Shown: in pieces, positions 34,299 to 42,863 of the stretch | How positions within the stretch are numbered: position 1 is the first letter of the stretch | Layout: every line of letters starts with the position of its first letter | DNA from: JAKSCF01 sp028279945 | Lineage (GTDB): Bacteria > Bacillota > Clostridia > Peptostreptococcales > JAAYPU01 | Assembly (NCBI GenBank): GCA_028279945.1 | Contig: JANQMT010000130.1 | Location: 1 to 47,500 of the forward strand | Length of the DNA: 47,500 nt | Direction of reading: 5' to 3' | Made by a program: the position numbers and the translations under genes | Notes under the pieces: generated by a model | Told to the model about the DNA's origin: nothing | The model's database searches: none | Seen by the model: only the letters and a program-made list of their open reading frames with translations

Positions 34299-35483
34299 TT
34301 AATAAGATTTTTTATAAATATCAATCAATGCTTCTTTAGAAGGTTGTATCGGATTAGAAGGCGTGCACGGATCAAGCAGCGCCCTTTTTGTCATATGATC
34401 CAGTGCATTTTCAAACTCGGTTTGATCAATTCCAAGGGCTTTGATATTTTCTTCGATTCCCAAAGATTTTTTTAATTTGTTTACAGCTTGTATGAAATTA
34501 ACAGTTCCTTCACGGCGAGTTCGAGCTGGGAGTTGCAGAACATTTGCCAGCTTTGCATATTTTTCTGCAGCATATCCGTCAGCACTTCCTCCTAAATCGG
34601 AGTTGTATTTCATAACTGCGTTTAGCATAAGCGCATTAGAGCGGCCGTGAGGAATGTGAAAAGTTGCGCCTAAGGCATGAGCCAAACTGTGATTAATACC
34701 TAAATTGGCATTAGTAAATGCCATTCCTGCCATACAAGAAGCGTTTAAAACACGATCTCTTGCATGGGAATCATTCACATCTTTGTAGATTTTCTCAAGA
34801 TTTTCAAAGATTAGTTTGACTGCTTTTTCAGCAAGAGCATCTGTAAAGTCAGTTGCTTTTGTTGAAACATATGCCTCGATGGCATGAACCAAAACATCTA
34901 TGCCGGTATCCGCAACAACACGTTGAGGAACATGCTGAATACAGGTAGAATCCAGTATAGCAATGTCTGGTGCGATAAGATCATCTACGATACAGACCTT
35001 TTCTCCATCAACAGAAGTGATAACGGAAAAATTAGTTACTTCCGAGCCTGTCCCGCTTGTAGAGGGGATTGCAATAAATAGCGGTTTCTTTTCTGCTTCA
35101 TCTTTTAGTTTCCACGCAAAATACAGGATGCCTTTAGCAGCATCTATTGCAGAGCCTCCGCCTATAGCTACAATGACGTCTGCATTACTTTCTTCATACA
35201 TTTTCATTCCATTTGCAACGATTTTAACATCAGGGTCAGGGCGTATTTCAGAAAAAACAACAGAACTTATTCCTGCTTCCTTTAAATATTCTATGGTTTT
35301 TTGAAGATACCCCAGTTCTTCCATGATAGAATCCGATACAATAAATGCCCGGGAGCCGGGAATCTGTTTTAAGTACTGTAATGACTGATTGTTAAAAAAA
35401 ACTTTAGATTTTAGTGTGAATTTATCTTCGATGGTAATGACCTCCCATTTTTTAAAGTCAATGTAAAAATCAATTCTGTCCAA
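34299..35483 (-). CDS. Iron-dependent alcohol dehydrogenase (EutG/CutO type)
   Basis: 394 residues from the TTG. NAD site IGGGSAID (about 107-114) and metal ligands Asp196, His200, His265 and His279 (DTGIDVLVHAIEAY, NHSLAHAL, IPHGR) identify an iron alcohol dehydrogenase, expected to reduce acetaldehyde to ethanol and recycle NADH for the choline pathway. Start is odd: TTG 35483 has no ribosome site, while GGGAGG (35446-35441) lies 8 bp before ATC 35432, giving a protein starting (M)EDKFTLKSKVFF as typical homologues do. Its extra residues could instead be an N-terminal targeting extension. It is on the opposite strand to, and outside, the main operon. Confidence 0.9.
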   Translation of the reverse strand: MDRIDFYIDFKKWEVITIEDKFTLKSKVFFNNQSLQYLKQIPGSRAFIVSDSIMEELGYLQKTIEYLKEAGISSVVFSEIRPDPDVKIVANGMKMYEESNADVIVAIGGGSAIDAAKGILYFAWKLKDEAEKKPLFIAIPSTSGTGSEVTNFSVITSVDGEKVCIVDDLIAPDIAILDSTCIQHVPQRVVADTGIDVLVHAIEAYVSTKATDFTDALAEKAVKLIFENLEKIYKDVNDSHARDRVLNASCMAGMAFTNANLGINHSLAHALGATFHIPHGRSNALMLNAVMKYNSDLGGSADGYAAEKYAKLANVLQLPARTRREGTVNFIQAVNKLKKSLGIEENIKALGIDQTEFENALDHMTKRALLDPCTPSNPIQPSKEALIDIYKKSY

Positions 35484-35976
35484 AACATTCTAGACATTTT
35501 AATATATTTATTTATAATTTCTTTAAATAATCGTATAATCATTGAGTATTTATTATATCATACATAGCAATCACTTTGTTGAACATTAACCATATTGTTG
35601 TAGTATAAATGTAGTTGGATTAAAACCGATATTGCACTATTTCCTTTTTTCTTGAACAAAAGCTATTTATCTTTTGGAATTTTTATGTTCTTCCTTTTTA
35701 TAAAAGTACAATTATTACTTTTTAAACATAGTATTTTTAACATTTATTCTACTAAAATCCCCTTTACAATGAAGAATTTGCGTGATAGACTGAGCCTGAC
35801 AAAGATAGAAAGCTATATATTGATTCTCTGGTTTATTCTTGCTATAATAAATTATCAAATTGGATCTTAGAGTTATAATTAGCTTTTTTGATCCAAGTTT
35901 TATTTTATATCGGCAAGCTTGTCTGCCGTTTTTTTAGACAAAGCAATAAATTGAACTATGTATGGTGGAATTATTA
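35484..35976. other. Divergent gap between alcohol dehydrogenase and choline kinase
   Basis: About 490 bp, very AT-rich, carrying upstream signals for both divergent genes. An open frame at 35769-35870 (MKNLRDRLSLTKIESYILILWFILAIINYQ) could be a small membrane peptide but has no ribosome site. A CGGCA/TGCCG hairpin followed by seven T (35911-35935) lies just before the choline kinase gene. No other feature seen. Confidence 0.45.
35911..35935 (+). terminator. Short terminator-like hairpin before the choline kinase gene
   Basis: CGGCA pairs with TGCCG around an 8-nt loop, followed by seven T. It sits in a leader region, so it may be an attenuator rather than an end of transcription. Confidence 0.45.
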
Positions 35977-36885
35977 ATGAAAATAGAAGAATTAGTACAA
36001 AAAAAACTGCGTCTCGTTTTTAACGATGACAGCATTATATATGACAAATCCCGTTTTGCGGGAGGACTAACCAATTACAACTACATTATGAATATCAAGG
36101 GAACTGAATATGTTGTTCGACAGCCAGGCGGCATGACCAATCATATGATTGATAGAAAAGTAGAAAAAGTCAATAATCAAATTGCTTCGGAGCTTGGTCT
36201 GAATTCTGAATGTATTTATTTTGATGAGATCAGCGGAATTAAAATTAGTATATACATTCAAGACAGCAAGAATATTGCTCAAGCCAACCCATGCAGTCCT
36301 ACAAACCTGAAGGCTGTTTCTGATTTGATGAAAAAAATCCACTTAAGCCCAAAGCCTTTTCCTAATACTTTTGATTGGCAAACAGAGTTGCATAAGTATG
36401 AACAGATCGTTAAAGAGCTTAACGGTGACTTTTTCTTTGACTATGCGCCATTGAAAAAACTACTTCTTGATTTTGAGGAAGAAAATATTAAAAATACAAT
36501 TTTTGTTCCATGTCATAACGATACAGTGCCTGAAAACTTTATCGTTCATGGCAATGGCAAAGCTTATCTTATAGATTGGGAATATGCCGGCATGAACGAT
36601 CCAAGCTGGGATGTAGCTGCGTATATTGTTGAGTCTAGACTGACAAAGGAAGCCATTCAAGAATTGATTTTGGAATATTATGGTGAAGTACCGGGAGCAG
36701 AAGAAATATTAAAGATAAAATATTATATGGTGGCACAAGACTTACTCTGGACCGTATGGTCCTTAGTTAGACACTATAACGGCGACGATTTTCTTGACTA
36801 CTTGTCCTTAAGATACGATCGCTTTCGTAGAAATGTTAAGGCACTTACTGATTCATCGGATTGCCCTATTGACCAAATGGTATAG
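35977..36885 (+). CDS. Choline/ethanolamine kinase-like phosphotransferase (LicA type)
   Basis: 302 residues. The N-lobe RFAGGLTNYNYIM and YVVRQPGG resemble the nucleotide loop and lysine strand (Arg replaces Lys in part) of LicA-like kinases; the catalytic HND (180-182, PCHNDTVPENFIV) and metal motif LIDWEYAGMNDPSWDVA (199-215) are clear choline-kinase features. It would phosphorylate choline for membrane or surface use. Start ATG 35977 has GGTGGA 8 bp upstream; the in-frame ATG at 35962 has none. It stands next to the choline-cleaving locus, which fits a choline role, though thiamine or ethanolamine kinases share the fold. Confidence 0.82.
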   Translation: MKIEELVQKKLRLVFNDDSIIYDKSRFAGGLTNYNYIMNIKGTEYVVRQPGGMTNHMIDRKVEKVNNQIASELGLNSECIYFDEISGIKISIYIQDSKNIAQANPCSPTNLKAVSDLMKKIHLSPKPFPNTFDWQTELHKYEQIVKELNGDFFFDYAPLKKLLLDFEEENIKNTIFVPCHNDTVPENFIVHGNGKAYLIDWEYAGMNDPSWDVAAYIVESRLTKEAIQELILEYYGEVPGAEEILKIKYYMVAQDLLWTVWSLVRHYNGDDFLDYLSLRYDRFRRNVKALTDSSDCPIDQMV

Positions 36886-36915
36886 CATTAAGAAGCAAAA
36901 AAGTGAAAATTATCC

Positions 36916-36960
36916 ATGGGCGTAGGCTGTCTCTCAGAATAGGGCGCAGCGCATACGCCT
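36916..36960 (+). terminator. Possible terminator after the choline kinase gene
   Basis: GGCGTA near 36916 pairs with TACGCC ending about 36959, with inner CTG/CAG pairs and a large loop, followed by an AT-rich tail. Long loop, so confidence is modest. Confidence 0.4.
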
Positions 36961-37094
36961 ATATTTATTTGTAAAAGTTTGTTCAATACCTTGTAAGTAA
37001 AAAGATTATCCTGTGGTATAATAAAATAGTTGAAATGCTTACATAACGTCTATATAAAAGGTAGTGTAAAGTAAGTTATGAAAACTTAAAGCCA

Positions 37095-37151
37095 AATAGT
37101 GAAACAATAGTGGAACGATCGTTCAACCACTGTTCGACCATTGTTCAACCA
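37095..37151. promoter_or_regulatory. Array of five 11-bp iterons before the NAD salvage genes
   Basis: Two tandem AATAGTGRAAC units (37095-37105, 37106-37116) are followed by three GTTCRACCAYT-like units (37121-37131, 37132-37142, 37143-37151). The first pair is the reverse complement of the same motif (GTTYCACTATT), so the array is two inverted plus three direct copies meeting at the perfect palindrome AACGATCGTT (37114-37123). The one-helical-turn spacing puts sites on one DNA face. It ends 18 bp before the ATG at 37170, at the place of an operator. The binder is unknown. Confidence 0.75.
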
Positions 37152-37169
37152 AAACGAGGGGGAATAATT

Positions 37170-37847
37170 ATGAAGCTTCCTGATAAAAAAAATTTTTTAG
37201 AAAATTGTTCAAAAGCGTTAAGTGAAATTTACGATACGCTTAATGAGCTTAAAGAACTGGATATAAAAGATTGTGAAAGTAAAAAAACGGTATTGGTAAT
37301 TGTAGACGTCATTAATGGATTTGTGAGAGAAGGTGCTTTAAAAAGTGAGCGCATAGAATCCATCATCCCGGAAATTGCCTGCTTATCCAAAGCATGTGAT
37401 GGGCTTGGTATTGAAAAACTTGCATTTTGTGATTATCATACTCAAGAATCGCCGGAGTTTGACGCTTATCCGCCACATTGTCTGAAAGGCACTTCTGAAG
37501 CTGAAATTGTAGATGAAATTAAAAACATAGGAGGCTATAAGCTCATTCCTAAAAACTCTACAAACGGCTTCTTGGAAGAGGCATTTCAGGAATGGCTTGA
37601 GCAAAATATAGACAAAGATACTTTTATTATTACTGGAGACTGTACAGACATATGTATTCAACAATTCGCTATTACTTTAAAGACATGGTTCAATATGAAA
37701 AACAGAAAATCCAGGGTCATTGTTCCTATGAATATGGTTGAGACTTATGATTTTGGTGTACATAATGGAGATTTGGTTAATACGATGGCACTATATAATA
37801 TGATGATTAACGGAGTAGAAGTTGTAATAAATTGTAGACAAGCTTAG
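37170..37847 (+). CDS. Isochorismatase-fold hydrolase, probable nicotinamidase
   Basis: About 225 residues. The catalytic triad of the cysteine hydrolase family is visible: Asp46 (LVIVDVINGF), Lys128 (PKNSTNGF) and Cys162 (GDCTDICIQQ). The DYHTQESPEFDAYPPHC stretch supplies the metal-binding region of nicotinamidases. It would convert nicotinamide to nicotinate, the substrate of the next gene. Start ATG 37170 has GAGGGGGA close upstream; GTG 37110 would translate the iterons. It sits 16 bp before pncB, a classical salvage pair. Distant enough from known PncA that other amidases are possible. Confidence 0.82.
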   Translation: MKLPDKKNFLENCSKALSEIYDTLNELKELDIKDCESKKTVLVIVDVINGFVREGALKSERIESIIPEIACLSKACDGLGIEKLAFCDYHTQESPEFDAYPPHCLKGTSEAEIVDEIKNIGGYKLIPKNSTNGFLEEAFQEWLEQNIDKDTFIITGDCTDICIQQFAITLKTWFNMKNRKSRVIVPMNMVETYDFGVHNGDLVNTMALYNMMINGVEVVINCRQA

Positions 37848-37863
37848 AAAGGGAGTCGTACCA

Positions 37864-39309
37864 GTGAACGAAAACAATCTAACCATGCTCACCGATTTTT
37901 ATGAGCTGACCATGGCCAATGGCTATTTAAAAAATGGATTTCAAGATAGAGTGGCATATTTTGATATGTTCTTCAGGAAGATACCTGATGATGGTGGATT
38001 TGCCATTATGGCAGGTGTAGAACAGTTGATACAATATCTGCAAAACCTTGCATTTGATGAAGAAGACATAGCGTATCTGAGAAGTAAAAATATATTTGAA
38101 GATGAGTTTTTAGATTATCTAAGAAACTTTAAATTTACTTGTGATGTATGGGCAATTCCTGAGGGAACGCCTATATTCCCAAATGAACCCATTATAGTGG
38201 TTAGAGGACCGGTCATTCAAGCACAGCTTATTGAGACCATGATACTGCTGACCATTAATCATCAAAGCTTAATTGCCACTAAAGCAAACCGAATCGTACG
38301 AGCAGCAAGAGGAAGAGCTGTTATGGAATTCGGTTCCAGAAGAGCACAAGGCTCTAATGGTGCTATTTATGGCGCCAGAGCCGCATATATTGGCGGATGC
38401 ATGGGTACAGCATGTACATTAGCCGACCGAGACTTTAAGATTCCTGCATCCGGCACTATGGCACATAGCTGGATACAGATGTTTCCCACAGAACTGGATG
38501 CCTTTAGAGCGTATGCACAAACTTATCCGGATAATTGTACTTTATTGGTTGACACCTACAACGTATTGAAATCCGGTGTTCCCAATGCCATAAAAATATT
38601 CAATGAAGAAATAATTTCAAAAGGATATCGACCTAAAGGAATCCGAATAGACAGTGGGGACATTACATATTTATCCAAGGAAGCAAGAAAAATGCTGGAC
38701 TATGCAGGCTTCTCCGACTGCAAAATTGTAGCTTCCAACTCTTTAGATGAAAACATTATCCGAGGCTTATTCATACAAGGGGCTAAAATAGATGCATTCG
38801 GGGTAGGAGAAAGGTTAATTACATCAAAATCTGACCCTGTTTTTGGAGGTGTCTATAAATTGGCGGCAGTGGAAGAAGAAAACGGAAATATTGCGCCCAG
38901 AATTAAACTCAGCGAAAACGTAGAAAAGATCACCAATCCAGGTTTTAAACAAGTATGGCGGCTATATGATAAATCAAGCAATAAAGCCATAGCGGATGTT
39001 ATTACCATCCATGATGAAGAGATTGATGAAACAAAACCATATGAATTATTTGACCCGGATCATACATGGAAGCGAAAGACAGTGTCTAATTTCTATGCAA
39101 GAAAACTATTGATCCCAATCTTTGAAAAAGGACAATGTGTTGATAAGAGTCCGGATCTGGAAGCCATAAGAAATTACTGCAAAGAGCAAATCAATACACT
39201 ATGGGAAGAAGTACTTCGATTTGAAAATCCACACGAATATTATGTAGACTTATCTCAAAAACTATGGGATATAAAAGATCAATTGCTTAAACAATATATG
39301 CATAAGTAG
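37864..39309 (+). CDS. pncB: Nicotinate phosphoribosyltransferase
   Basis: 481 residues. The N-terminal LTDFYELTMANGYLKNG, the central GTMAHSWIQMFPTELDAFRAYA (catalytic His region, as in EFGSRRAQG upstream) and KGIRIDSGDITYLSKEAR and GVGERLITSKSDPVFGGVYKL are standard for PncB. It makes nicotinate mononucleotide from nicotinate and PRPP with ATP hydrolysis. GTG start behind AAGGGAG. The last residues NPHEYYVDLSQKLW are duplicated as a fragment at 40534. Confidence 0.96.
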   Translation: MNENNLTMLTDFYELTMANGYLKNGFQDRVAYFDMFFRKIPDDGGFAIMAGVEQLIQYLQNLAFDEEDIAYLRSKNIFEDEFLDYLRNFKFTCDVWAIPEGTPIFPNEPIIVVRGPVIQAQLIETMILLTINHQSLIATKANRIVRAARGRAVMEFGSRRAQGSNGAIYGARAAYIGGCMGTACTLADRDFKIPASGTMAHSWIQMFPTELDAFRAYAQTYPDNCTLLVDTYNVLKSGVPNAIKIFNEEIISKGYRPKGIRIDSGDITYLSKEARKMLDYAGFSDCKIVASNSLDENIIRGLFIQGAKIDAFGVGERLITSKSDPVFGGVYKLAAVEEENGNIAPRIKLSENVEKITNPGFKQVWRLYDKSSNKAIADVITIHDEEIDETKPYELFDPDHTWKRKTVSNFYARKLLIPIFEKGQCVDKSPDLEAIRNYCKEQINTLWEEVLRFENPHEYYVDLSQKLWDIKDQLLKQYMHK

Positions 39310-39411
39310 ATATGGATGATGCCGAAACTTAATTGTTGTGAGGTTATTGGATAACTGATAACTTGAAGTTGCTGTATATGATTTAAAAAGAGAATAAAAG
39401 AATACATGAAT

Positions 39412-39441
39412 AAAGGCCGATCTCATTGATGGTCTTTTTTT
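39412..39441 (+). terminator. Terminator of the NAD salvage operon
   Basis: AAAGGCC (39412-39418) pairs with GGTCTTT (39431-39437) with one G-T, then a T run. Confidence 0.8.
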
Positions 39442-39643
39442 ATGTGCGAATTAATAAATAAGACGAGTCATTTTAATGTGTAATCATGACAAATGATGGA
39501 TCATATATTTCAAAAAATGTGAATGAATAATGAATGAAATAATTACTTTTTTATTGGAATATGATATTTTATAACTATAATAGTTGTATATTTGATTGTT
39601 GAAGAACAAAGTCGTGATACGATTTGATGGAAAGGAAAAAAAC

Positions 39644-40528
39644 ATGTATAAGATGCTAGTATTGGATATGGATGGAACATTATTGAATGAAGAGATGAGA
39701 ATATCAAGTAGAAATAAAGAGGCTGTTAAAAAGGCTGTTCATAAAGGGATTAAGGTTGTTTTGGCAACGGGAAGATCTTTTGAAGGTGTTATTCCGTTTT
39801 TGGAAGAACTTGAGCTATTAGAAGAAGGGAACTATACGGTTGCCTGTTGTGGAGCATTAGCTTTAAATAATAAAAGCCGTGATATCATACACAAATATCC
39901 CATTGCACATGAAGATTTAAAGATGATGTTCCGGTTTTGTGAAGAGCATGACCTGGATATGAGTGCCTACACCACGAAAGACATTCTAACTCATCATGAC
40001 AATCTTTTTAGTAAATATGATGCAATTGCAAATAATACAGTGCTAGGCAGTATTGATTTTCATCAACTGGACCCAGAGTTAGAGGTTTTCAAAGTGAATC
40101 TCATTAATGAAGGAAATGAGATTCGGGATGAAATCATTAATTTTTTTCCAACCATAAAGCCTGAAAGTACGCTTATCAGAGATAAGCAAAGCTTTAATCC
40201 CAATCTTTTATCTGAATTATGGCGTTTTCCAAAAGAGATAACGGAGAAATATTTGATTGTTCAACCTTTACCATTTTGTGTAGAAATTTTAGATAAAGAA
40301 TGTAACAAGGCTTTAGGGGTTGAGGCTATTCAGAAAATTTATGGTTTCCAAAGAGAAGAGATAATATGTATTGGGGATTCCGACAATGATATCCATATGA
40401 TTGAATATGCAGGCTTAGGTGTTGCAATGGGTAATGCCATACCGGCAGTTAAAAAGATTGCAAATGAAGAGACGAAAACCAATCAAGAGGATGGGGTTGC
40501 TTGGATTGTTGAGAAATACTTTTTGTAA
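39644..40528 (+). CDS. Cof-type HAD-family phosphatase
   Basis: 294 residues. Motif I LDMDGTLL (Asp8, Asp10), motif II VLATGRSFEG, a C2B cap, and motif IV GDSDNDIHMIEYAGLGVAMGNA are those of Cof/HAD-IIB sugar-phosphate phosphatases. Substrates are broad (phosphosugars, flavin or thiamine-pyrophosphate precursors). Start ATG 39644 follows GGAAAGGA; TTG 39596 has no site. Preceded by a 330-bp AT-rich gap holding the pncB terminator and a TATAAT-like box about 39580. Confidence 0.92.
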   Translation: MYKMLVLDMDGTLLNEEMRISSRNKEAVKKAVHKGIKVVLATGRSFEGVIPFLEELELLEEGNYTVACCGALALNNKSRDIIHKYPIAHEDLKMMFRFCEEHDLDMSAYTTKDILTHHDNLFSKYDAIANNTVLGSIDFHQLDPELEVFKVNLINEGNEIRDEIINFFPTIKPESTLIRDKQSFNPNLLSELWRFPKEITEKYLIVQPLPFCVEILDKECNKALGVEAIQKIYGFQREEIICIGDSDNDIHMIEYAGLGVAMGNAIPAVKKIANEETKTNQEDGVAWIVEKYFL

Positions 40529-40533
40529 AAGAG

Positions 40534-40584
40534 GATAATCCCCATGAATACTATATCAACTTATCTCAAAAACTATGGGTATAA
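40534..40584 (+). pseudogene. Fragment of a second pncB 3' end
   Basis: Translates as DNPHEYYINLSQKLWV then stop, matching the PncB C-terminus (ENPHEYYVDLSQKLWD) at 13 of 16 positions, and the DNA is similar too (TTATCTCAAAAACTATGGG exactly). It begins 6 bp after the HAD gene stop, so a copy of pncB or a recombination product once ended here. Confidence 0.75.
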
Positions 40585-40633
40585 TGGATAACGATAAGCT
40601 ATATATTCAGAAATAATAATTAAGAAAGATGAG

Positions 40634-40906
40634 ATGATAATGACTAAGGGAAAGAAAGATGAATTGTTAACGATTCCGGGTGTCGGAAAAAGCATCATGC
40701 GAGATATGCATAAGCTTGGCGTATATAAAATAGAAGATTTAAAAGGAAAAAATCCAGACGAAATGTATGACTTACTTTCTTCCTTACAAGGCAATCACTT
40801 AGACCGGTGTATGTTGTATGTTTTTAGATGTGCGGTATATTATGCAGAAAATGATCAATATGAACCGGAACTCTTAAAATGGTGGAATTGGAAAGAGAAA
40901 AAGTAG
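40634..40906 (+). CDS. Cdd1-like helix-hairpin-helix protein
   Basis: 90 residues. A helix-hairpin-helix motif LLTIPGVGKSIMRDMHKLGVYKIEDLKGKNPDEMYD near the N-terminus is followed by a conserved Cys/Trp-rich tail (DRCMLYVFRCAVYYA, LLKWWNWKE), as in the Cdd1/pathogenicity-locus small proteins. Function unknown; HhH suggests DNA contact. Start at ATG 40634 or 40640, neither with a strong site. Confidence 0.75.
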   Translation: MIMTKGKKDELLTIPGVGKSIMRDMHKLGVYKIEDLKGKNPDEMYDLLSSLQGNHLDRCMLYVFRCAVYYAENDQYEPELLKWWNWKEKK

Positions 40907-40947
40907 ACTTTCTTTATCACAAATAAACGATATATCAGGAGAAGCAA

Positions 40948-42309
40948 ATGAAAAGCAACATTAAATTAAATAATACATATACACTAACCATCCAAGATAT
41001 GGGGCACAGCGGCGAAGGCATAGGAAGGATCAATAACTTTACGATATTTGTTGATAAATCGGTTATCGGCGATAAGGTAGAAGTGAAAATTATCGCCCTA
41101 AAGAAAAACTATGGTATGGGCAAAGTCATAAAATATATAGAACATTCACCTTACAGAACAACACCCAAATGTTCTATAGCTTCACAATGCGGCGGCTGTC
41201 AAATACAGAATATCCAATATGAAAAACAACTAGAGCTTAAGAAAAAAATCGTAAAAGATAACCTGGAACGCATCGGTGGACTAAGTGATATAAAAGTCCA
41301 TGATGTGATAGGCATGGAAGAACCCTTTAGATACCGAAATAAAGGGCAGTTTCCTATTGGCTATAAAAACAAAGAAATCCAATTAGGTTTCTACATGACC
41401 AAAAGTCACGAAATTGTACCCTGTGATGCTTGCCAAATTCAACATGAAACCAGTGATGTAATACTTCAAAAAATAAAAGCCATTATAAAAAAGCATAACA
41501 TTACGATATATAATGAAAAAACAGGCAAAGGCAATCTAAGGCATATCATTACTAAAGTCGCGTATGCGACAGAAGAAATGATGCTCATACTGGTTACCAA
41601 CGGAAAAGAACTACCAAACAAAGAGGCATTTATTCATGACATAATAAAAGAAATGCCGTTTATCACCAGCTTAATACAAAATATCAACACTAAAAAAAGC
41701 AACGTGATACTTGGACCTAAAAACATAACGCTTTACGGTAAACCTACCATAACAGATAAAATAAAAGATATAGCATTCAATATCTCACCCCAATCTTTTT
41801 ACCAAGTCAATCCTATACAAACAGAAAAACTCTATGAGAAAGCACTGGAATATGCTAACCTAACAGGCGAAGAAACCGTCTTTGACCTGTATTGTGGTAT
41901 AGGAACCATAACACTATTTCTGGCACAGAAAGCTAAAAAGGTGATCGGTGTGGAAATCGTACAAGAAGCCGTAAAAGATGCACAAAAAAATGCAAAACAA
42001 AATCAAATCGACAACGTAGAATTCCATGCAGGAAAAGCAGAAGACATCGTACCAAAACTCTACAAGCAAGGCGCCCAAGCAGACGTCGTAGTAGTAGACC
42101 CCCCAAGAAAAGGCTGTGACGAAATCCTCCTATCGACGATAGCCGATATGCAGCCAAATTCAATAGTCTACATCTCCTGCAACCCATCCACCCTAGCAAG
42201 AGACCTAAAATACCTAAGCAAAAAAGGCTACAAAACCCAAGAAGTGCAACCGGTAGATATGTTCCCCCACACCATGCACGTTGAAGCCGTAACACTGCTA
42301 ACGAAGTAG
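40948..42309 (+). CDS. rlmD: 23S rRNA (uracil-5-)-methyltransferase RlmD/RumA type
   Basis: 453 residues: N-terminal TRAM domain (about 1-62), 4Fe-4S cysteines (CSIASQCGGCQ), then the SAM-binding DLYCGIGTITLFLA, DPPRKGCDE with the catalytic motif, and SCNPSTLARDLKYL where the catalytic Cys sits. TrmA/RlmC/RlmCD relatives are hard to separate without phylogeny, and Firmicutes often have RlmCD. The last 250 bp are strikingly C-rich on the coding strand (many ACC, CCC, ATC codons). Ribosome site CAGGAGAAG. Confidence 0.93.
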   Translation: MKSNIKLNNTYTLTIQDMGHSGEGIGRINNFTIFVDKSVIGDKVEVKIIALKKNYGMGKVIKYIEHSPYRTTPKCSIASQCGGCQIQNIQYEKQLELKKKIVKDNLERIGGLSDIKVHDVIGMEEPFRYRNKGQFPIGYKNKEIQLGFYMTKSHEIVPCDACQIQHETSDVILQKIKAIIKKHNITIYNEKTGKGNLRHIITKVAYATEEMMLILVTNGKELPNKEAFIHDIIKEMPFITSLIQNINTKKSNVILGPKNITLYGKPTITDKIKDIAFNISPQSFYQVNPIQTEKLYEKALEYANLTGEETVFDLYCGIGTITLFLAQKAKKVIGVEIVQEAVKDAQKNAKQNQIDNVEFHAGKAEDIVPKLYKQGAQADVVVVDPPRKGCDEILLSTIADMQPNSIVYISCNPSTLARDLKYLSKKGYKTQEVQPVDMFPHTMHVEAVTLLTK

Positions 42310-42863
42310 CAGATGTACGTCTCATGCAAGGAGTCCCCAGTAAGCGAAGCGGCTGGCTGGACTCTACTGCGGAGTCTGTAATTCTGATGACGAAATGTGG
42401 TTCTGGTGAAGAAAAGTAGAATTTGACCACAACATGCTGTGGTTTGAAGGCGATTTTGGGGCGAAAAATTGACTGAAAAAGGCCGTTTTTTGCCCCTTTA
42501 AAATGGACAAAAATATAGATGACATAGGGGGATTTGAGAGATGACAGGGTGAAAAGGGGATTTTAGAGTTAGAGATCAGGGAGAAATATTCATTAGGTTT
42601 GAATAAAAATTCATTGGTGCTGGATAGGAAAAGGTGAGGTTTTGGTCAATAAAGGCTTAAAGACTTCGCCTATTTTGTTCGAAAATTAGTTTGAGAAAAG
42701 TAAAAAGTAGAATAATGTATTAACCACTTTTTTACTATAGCCTCTGAAAAAAATGAGATAAATTGTAAAATACTATTGGATATAGGTAACAGTGCATGTA
42801 CAATTGAGATATGGTTTTATTTGTAAATTTAAACATATGTAAAATTAAAGTAGAGGAGCTAAA
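42310..42863. other. Long gap with inverted repeats
   Basis: 554 bp with no gene on either strand that I can support. It holds ACCACA/TGTGGT (about 42425-42443), and a larger hairpin GGGGCGAAAAA (42458-42468) with TTTTTTGCCCC (42486-42496), 11 pairs with one G-T, that may end rlmD transcription. The first 130 bp are unusually G+C-rich for this window. The final part leads into the ribosome site at about 42851. Probable junction of a conserved and an accessory region. Confidence 0.5.
42458..42496 (+). terminator. Possible terminator/hairpin after rlmD
   Basis: An 11-bp stem GGGGCGAAAAA against TTTTTTGCCCC with a 17-nt loop; only three T follow. It could end transcription in either direction, or be a repeat remnant. 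Confidence 0.45.

Noticed and set aside
35652..35870. 72-residue open frame with a hydrophobic end
   Set aside because: TTG start, no ribosome site, very AT-rich composition; only the last 34 codons look membrane-like, so kept as a note in the gap entry.
41933..42430. 165-residue minus-strand frame rich in Leu and Arg
   Set aside because: It lies antisense to rlmD and follows from the C-rich codons of that gene; no family features.
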